Shown here piece by piece: positions 50,206 through 54,196 of a DNA stretch of 54,196 nt (position 1 is its first letter; each line of letters begins with the position of its first letter). Under the pieces are notes generated by a model. That model saw nothing but the letters and a program-made list of their open reading frames with translations. It was not told the origin of the DNA and searched no databases. This stretch comes from an uncultured Kiritimatiellota bacterium. GTDB taxonomy: Bacteria; Verrucomicrobiota; Kiritimatiellia; RFP12; DVOR01. The position numbers were made by a program, and so were the translations under genes. Location of the stretch: the NCBI GenBank assembly GCA_944389545.1, contig CALXMT010000016.1, positions 1-54,196 on the forward strand. The letters run 5' to 3'.

Positions 50206-52118
50206 CCCAGATTTTACGCTGCCTGGCGCTCGGTGCGCTGGCTTGTGGGCTCTCTTTGGTGCTGACGCCGCTGGCGCGTTGGTTCATGCGCCGCATCGGC
50301 GCCGTCGACCAACCCGACAGCCGCCGCGTCAACAAGGTCCCCATCCCGCGCGGCGGCGGGCTCGCGGTCGTTGCCTCCTGCTTCTTGGCGCTGGGGGTCG
50401 GACTCTGGTTGTGGCCGGGAGTTTTGGCGGCTTCCCCCTTCTTTAAGGTTCTGCCGGCCTTCGCGGTCTCCTCGGCGATCTTGGTCGGCGTGGGCTTTGT
50501 GGACGACCGCTTTGGGGTTCCGCCGATTCTCAAGCTGGGTGCGCAGATTGTGGCCGCCGGCATCCTCTGTTGGGCCGGGGCGCGCCTCACCCTGCCGGCT
50601 GCTTGGGGCGACTGGGCGCACGCCGCGTGGGTCTACGTCCCGCTCACCCTCGCGTGGTACATCGGCGTCGTCAACGCCTTCAACCTCATCGATGGTCTGG
50701 ACGGACTCTCCTCCGGCCTGGCCATCATCGCCACCATTGGCATGGTTGGCGCAGCCTTCTTCGTGGATGCCGCCATCCTGCCCGCCTTCTCCTTCATCTT
50801 CATCGGTGCCCTCCTCGGCTTCCTGCGCTACAACTACAATCCCGCCTCGGTCTTCTTGGGCGATTCCGGCAGCCTCTTCGTCGGCCTCACCCTCGCCACC
50901 ATCGCCCTTGTCTCCCGCCGCAGCGATGCCTTCATCGTCTCCATGGGCGTCCCGATTCTCTGCATCGGCGTCCCGCTCATCGACACCTGCCTGGCCATTC
51001 TCCGTCGCACCCTCCGCGCCATCCTCCGACGCGTCACCCCCGCCGACACCCTCCCGCAGGACGGCGCACACTCCGCCGCCGTCATGACCGCCGACCGCGA
51101 CCACATCCACCACCGTTTTCTCACCCTGGCCGGCGGCAACCAACGCCGCGCCGTCTGGGGACTCTATGGTCTGGCCGTTGGCTTCCTGGCTGTCGGCTTC
51201 CTGGCCCTTGCCTTGCGCGAGGCCAAGGCCACTGTCTTCATCATCGGCTTCGGCGCCTTCGCGACCGTCGTCGTCCGCGCCATGACCAACGTGGAACTCT
51301 GGGACGCCGGCCGCCTCCTGGCCCGTCCCGGCGCACGTTGCGGACGCCGCTCCATCACCGTCATCCTCTATCTCATCGGCGACCTCGTCTGCATGGTCGG
51401 CCTCTACGTCGCGGTCCTCCTCTTCCACTTCGGATGCGTCTGGCCCGAGGCTTGGCCCCGCTTGGTCAACGTCTTCCTGGCCTTCATGGTGCCGGTCGCC
51501 CTCTGCCTGGTCGCCGTCCGCGCCTACACGCGCATTTGGGGCCGCTCCACCCGTAAAGACTCCTTCATGCTGATTGCCGCCGTCGCCATCGGCTCTCTCT
51601 TCTCCCATCTCATCATTGCTTACCTCGTCCCCGAGTTGGCCACCCGTTTCCGCTCGGCCCACATCCTCTGGGCGGCCTTTCTGCCCATGCCGCTTCTCCT
51701 GATGCGCCTGGCCAAACCGGCCTTCCTCCAGTGGCTCGCCGCCAGCGAAAACGCGCGCCTCCGCCGCCGTTCCCTCACCGATCCCGCCATCCCCCGCGTC
51801 CTCTTCTACGGCGCCGGCGTCAACCTCCGCGCCTACATCACCCTCTTCGAGACCAACGTCACCCGCAACAACGTCGCCCTCATCGGCATCCTCGACGACA
51901 ACCCTGGCCTCCGCGGACGCATCTTCCGCGACCTACCCATCCTTGGCCCCCTCGAGATTCTTACCCCCGAGCGCCTCGCCCAACTCAAGCCCACGCGCAT
52001 CATCGTCACCACCCCCGCCATCGGCCCCGACCGCCTCGCCGACATCCAAGCCTTCTGCAAACAACACTTCATCACCCTCGCCCGCTCCTCCATTGAAGAA
52101 TCCATCCTCCCCCTCTGA
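50199..52118 (+). CDS. Fusion: WecA/MraY-type phosphoglycosyltransferase with CapD/PglF N-terminal half
   Basis: 639 residues. First half (1 to about 335): polyprenyl-phosphate N-acetylhexosamine-1-phosphate transferase of the WecA class, with DQPDSRRVNKVPIPRGGG (37-54), GFVDDRFG (99-106), NAFNLIDGLDGLSSG (159-173), FLGDSGSLFVG (219-229) and the DHIHHR motif (301-306). Second half (about 340 to 639): four membrane segments plus a Rossmann domain (VLFYGAGVNLRAYITLFE ... IGILDDNPGLRGRIFRDLPILG) as in the N-terminus of CapD/PglF/WbpM dehydratases. It stops before the catalytic SDR domain. So a lipid-carrier transferase is fused to a sensor-like membrane module without dehydratase activity. Last gene of the operon; a perfect palindrome CTCTGATCAGAG spans the stop. 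Confidence 0.88.
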   Translation: MLTQILRCLALGALACGLSLVLTPLARWFMRRIGAVDQPDSRRVNKVPIPRGGGLAVVASCFLALGVGLWLWPGVLAASPFFKVLPAFAVSSAILVGVGFVDDRFGVPPILKLGAQIVAAGILCWAGARLTLPAAWGDWAHAAWVYVPLTLAWYIGVVNAFNLIDGLDGLSSGLAIIATIGMVGAAFFVDAAILPAFSFIFIGALLGFLRYNYNPASVFLGDSGSLFVGLTLATIALVSRRSDAFIVSMGVPILCIGVPLIDTCLAILRRTLRAILRRVTPADTLPQDGAHSAAVMTADRDHIHHRFLTLAGGNQRRAVWGLYGLAVGFLAVGFLALALREAKATVFIIGFGAFATVVVRAMTNVELWDAGRLLARPGARCGRRSITVILYLIGDLVCMVGLYVAVLLFHFGCVWPEAWPRLVNVFLAFMVPVALCLVAVRAYTRIWGRSTRKDSFMLIAAVAIGSLFSHLIIAYLVPELATRFRSAHILWAAFLPMPLLLMRLAKPAFLQWLAASENARLRRRSLTDPAIPRVLFYGAGVNLRAYITLFETNVTRNNVALIGILDDNPGLRGRIFRDLPILGPLEILTPERLAQLKPTRIIVTTPAIGPDRLADIQAFCKQHFITLARSSIEESILPL

Positions 52119-52299
52119 TCAGAGTACCTAGGGGAACCGCAGATTTCACAGATTTTGAGCAGATTAAGGGCGTGCTAGCGCACGCAGGACGCTTCGCACA
52201 GTTGGGTGTGCCGTCCTAGTCGTCCTATAGGTCCTATATGTCCTACCGCATCGCCAGAGTATACTTTTCTCGAAACCGACAAAAGCGCAACGCAGGACA
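52119..52299. repeat. Mosaic repeat segment after the glycan gene
   Basis: GGGGAACCGCAGATTTCACAG and TTTTGAGCAGATTAAGGG, then the hairpin GCGTGCTAGCGCACGC with GCAGGAC (52170-52192), and TCCTATAGGTCC runs (52216-52245). The same units occur at 2.3, 2.5, 6.5, 20.9 and 53.9 kb. Confidence 0.7.
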
Positions 52300-53535
52300 T
52301 CACTCAAGCTTTTCCAATACTTCTGCCGCTTGGATGTTCCCTTGCATTGCGGCTTGCCGCAACCAAAATCTTGCCATCACGTTGGATTGCTCCACACCTT
52401 TGCCTACAGAGTAGCACAAGCCGAGGTTGTATTGCGCCTTTGCATCTCCTTGATCGGCGGCTTTGCGGAACCACTTGGTGGCCTCGGTGTAGGATTGCTC
52501 CACGCCTTGGCCGTTATAATAGCTCGCACCGAGGTTGAATTGCGCACTGGCGTTTCCTTGTTCTGCGGCTTTACGGAAACACTTGGCGGCCTCTGTGTAG
52601 GATTGGACCACACCTTGCCCATTGCGATAGCATTGGCCGAGATTGTATTGCGCCTTTGCGTATCCTTGCTCTGCGGCCTTGCGGTACCACTTGACGGCCT
52701 CCGTGTAAGATTGTCCCACACCTTGGCCATTATGATAGAAGTTGCCGAGGCTGAATTGCGCACTGGCGTTTCCTTGTTCCGCGGCTTTACGGTACCACTT
52801 GGCGGCCTCCGTGTAGGACTGCTCCACGCCTCGGCCACGATCATAGCACACACCTAGGTTATATTGCGCATCGGCATCTCCTTGCTCCGCCGCCTTACGG
52901 TACCACTTGGCGGCCTCCGTGTAGGATTGCTCCACGCCTTGACCGTCACGATAGCACAGAGCGAGGTTGACTTGCGCCTGGACCAATTCTTGTTCGGCAG
53001 CCTTGTGGAACCATTTGACGGCTTCTGTGTAGGATTGCCTCACACCTTGGCCAGTGTAGTAGTACACGCCAAGGTTGAATTGTGCTTCGGCGTATCTTTG
53101 CTCAGCAGCCCTGCGGAACCATTTGGTCGCTTCTGTATAAGACTGCTCCACACCTTGGCCATTGGCATAGATCACACCGAGGTTAAACTGTGCTTGGGCG
53201 TATCCTTGTTCGGCAGCCTTACGGAACCACTTGACGGACTCCGTGTAGGACTGGCTCACACCTTGACCATTGCCATAGCACACGCCGAGTGCGTTTTGCG
53301 CTTTGCCATATCCTTGCTCCGCGGCTTTTCGAAACCAGTTTACAGCCTCTGTGTAGGATTGCTCTACGTCTTCACCCTTGAGATAACACATGCCAAGTTC
53401 GTATTGGGAAGGCGCGTCTTCTAGTTCTGCACCCTTACGGAATCTCTCGATATCCGTCTCGGCGAAGGCTGTCGTGGCGCAGATGAGACATCCGAGGCAA
53501 AGGGTTAGCCAAGCAAACAAACGCGTTCTTTTCAT
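52300..53535 (-). CDS. Secreted Sel1-repeat protein
   Basis: 411 residues. Signal peptide MKRTRLFAWLTLCLGCLICATTAFA. The rest is about eleven 36-residue Sel1 repeats of consensus EQSYTEAxKWxRKAAEQGxAxAQxNLGxxYxNGQGV; the first and last are degenerate. Sel1 solenoids bind protein partners; secreted ones often act in the periplasm. Repeats are very similar at base level (108-base period), so copy number probably changes by recombination. Ribosome binding site GGAGG lies 5 bases before the ATG. Monocistronic. Partner unknown. Confidence 0.92.
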   Translation of the reverse strand: MKRTRLFAWLTLCLGCLICATTAFAETDIERFRKGAELEDAPSQYELGMCYLKGEDVEQSYTEAVNWFRKAAEQGYGKAQNALGVCYGNGQGVSQSYTESVKWFRKAAEQGYAQAQFNLGVIYANGQGVEQSYTEATKWFRRAAEQRYAEAQFNLGVYYYTGQGVRQSYTEAVKWFHKAAEQELVQAQVNLALCYRDGQGVEQSYTEAAKWYRKAAEQGDADAQYNLGVCYDRGRGVEQSYTEAAKWYRKAAEQGNASAQFSLGNFYHNGQGVGQSYTEAVKWYRKAAEQGYAKAQYNLGQCYRNGQGVVQSYTEAAKCFRKAAEQGNASAQFNLGASYYNGQGVEQSYTEATKWFRKAADQGDAKAQYNLGLCYSVGKGVEQSNVMARFWLRQAAMQGNIQAAEVLEKLE

Positions 53536-53558
53536 AGAAACCTCCAATAGACAATGAG

Positions 53559-53587
53559 AGTATACCCAATTAGGGCGAGGTGCGCAA
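53559..53587 (-). promoter_or_regulatory. Promoter of the Sel1-repeat gene
   Basis: Minus strand: TTGCGC (53587-53582), 17-base spacer, TATACT (53564-53559), 24 bases before the ATG at 53535. Confidence 0.65.
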
Positions 53588-53588
53588 C

Positions 53589-54150
53589 CGATTGTCTGGG
53601 GAAGGTTTTTGCGAAGACTGCGCGGTAGGACGAATAAGACCAATAAGACAACAAGGACGGCGCTGTCGCCGGAGGACTCCCAAAACCAAAGCATGGCGTG
53701 CGAAGCCCGCCATGCCCCTACAGGCCTTTCGGGTCGGACGTGCGCTTTACGCGCACGCACGGCCCGCTCCCCTGCGTCGCTTGCCTTTGTGCACTTTGTG
53801 ATAAACCTACACTGGTAGTCTTCTTTGTGTACCTTCGTGGTTCTTCGTGCACTTTGTGATAAACCCACACTGGCAGTCCTGCGTGCGGTAGCACGCCCTT
53901 AATCTGCTCAAAATCTGTGTTACCGAAGGTCTTCCTAGCGAAGCGACGGAACAATCTGCGGTTCCCTTCTCTGGCAGTCGTCTTTGTGTGCCTTTGTGGT
54001 CCTTCGTGTTCTTCGTGTCTGCCCCGCAGGGTAAACCTTCCACACCCATTCTGCGGCTTCACCCGTCGCGCGCTTGCCGCGCGTTCTGTTCTCTGTTTTC
54101 CGTTCTCTGTTCTCCGGGGCGCTGGAGAATGCAAGTGTTTTTGCGCAGGT
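53589..54150. repeat. Mosaic intergenic repeat region at the right end
   Basis: Starts with a degenerate terminal repeat GATTGTCTGGGGAAGG. Contains GGACGAATAAGACC runs (53627-53660), two near-identical CACTTTGTGATAAACC units (53789 and 53849) with TCGTGGTTCTTCGTG runs, an inverted CAGATT/GCGTGC hairpin (53875-53910), a GGTCTTCCTAGCGAAGC module (53929-53970), CTTCGTGTTCTTCGTGTC runs, and GTTCTCTGTTTTCCGTTCTC with GCGCGCTTGCCGCGCG (54068-54118). No gene is supported to the window's end. Confidence 0.7.
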
Positions 54151-54196
54151 TTTAAGGCGGAGAATTAAACCTTTGTGGCGTCTTTCTTTTTGAGGT

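Noticed and set aside
53789-53865. Rex operator (TTTGTGATAAACC units)
   Set aside because: The TTGTGA half-site is not followed by a TCACAA half; the units are copies of the CACGAAG-type repeat.

Overview
The window (54,196 bases) is GC-rich, gene-dense chromosomal DNA from a Gram-negative bacterium. A TolC/RND export system, several lipoproteins and an undecaprenyl-phosphate glycan gene point to an outer membrane. Mosaic intergenic repeats (TAGGAC runs, CACGAAG runs, stretches like GGAGAACAGAGAACGG) remind me of uncultured Kiritimatiellota/Verrucomicrobiota-type genomes. That placement is recollection and inference; no marker such as 16S rRNA is present. I saw no rRNA, tRNA, CRISPR array or transposase gene.

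Layout. 1-7.8 kb: aspS, hrpA and a RhuM-family gene, each with its own promoter. 7.8-13.0 kb (minus): an operon corC-like, nadD, rsfS, lysA and a secreted protein of unknown function. 13.0-20.2 kb: an HU-like DNA-binding protein followed by a TolC / HlyD / RND efflux operon in which an intergenic repeat has become coding sequence. 20.2-31.7 kb: an accessory region of cassettes separated by repeat elements with terminal inverted repeats. It holds a phased array of about nine palindromes, a short AAA-ATPase, a Type IIG-like restriction-modification gene with a strongly structured leader, an unknown convergent gene, and a tandem family of lipoprotein-like genes with a decayed copy. 31.7-35.6 kb: rpe, a MATE exporter and a secreted thioredoxin-like protein. 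36.0-42.2 kb (minus): ruvB, a GspG-like protein, a large membrane/TPR protein and a PHP phosphoesterase. 42.9-52.1 kb: a tightly coupled operon icd, rmuC, rlmL-like, rex, two DUF218 genes, a DegT aminotransferase and a WecA-CapD(N-terminal) fusion. 52.3-53.5 kb (minus): a secreted Sel1-repeat protein.

How parts work together. Most adjacent genes within operons overlap by 1-8 bases (ATGA, TGATG), so translational coupling is the norm. Promoters fall into two classes: an extended -10 (TGN-TATAAT/TATACT) without a visible -35, seen before eight genes, and TTGAC-type -35 promoters without TGN, seen before four or five. hrpA and ruvB start 7-8 bases after the -10 box and may be leaderless.

The most unusual content is not in the genes. 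Intergenic space is filled with a mosaic of about ten recurring hairpin-forming modules, some showing base-pair covariation between copies. Several are enclosed by an 18-base inverted repeat CAATASTGTCCGGGGAAA. The other standout signals are the phased palindrome array (20.54-20.73 kb) and the restriction-modification leader RNA (22.6-22.74 kb).
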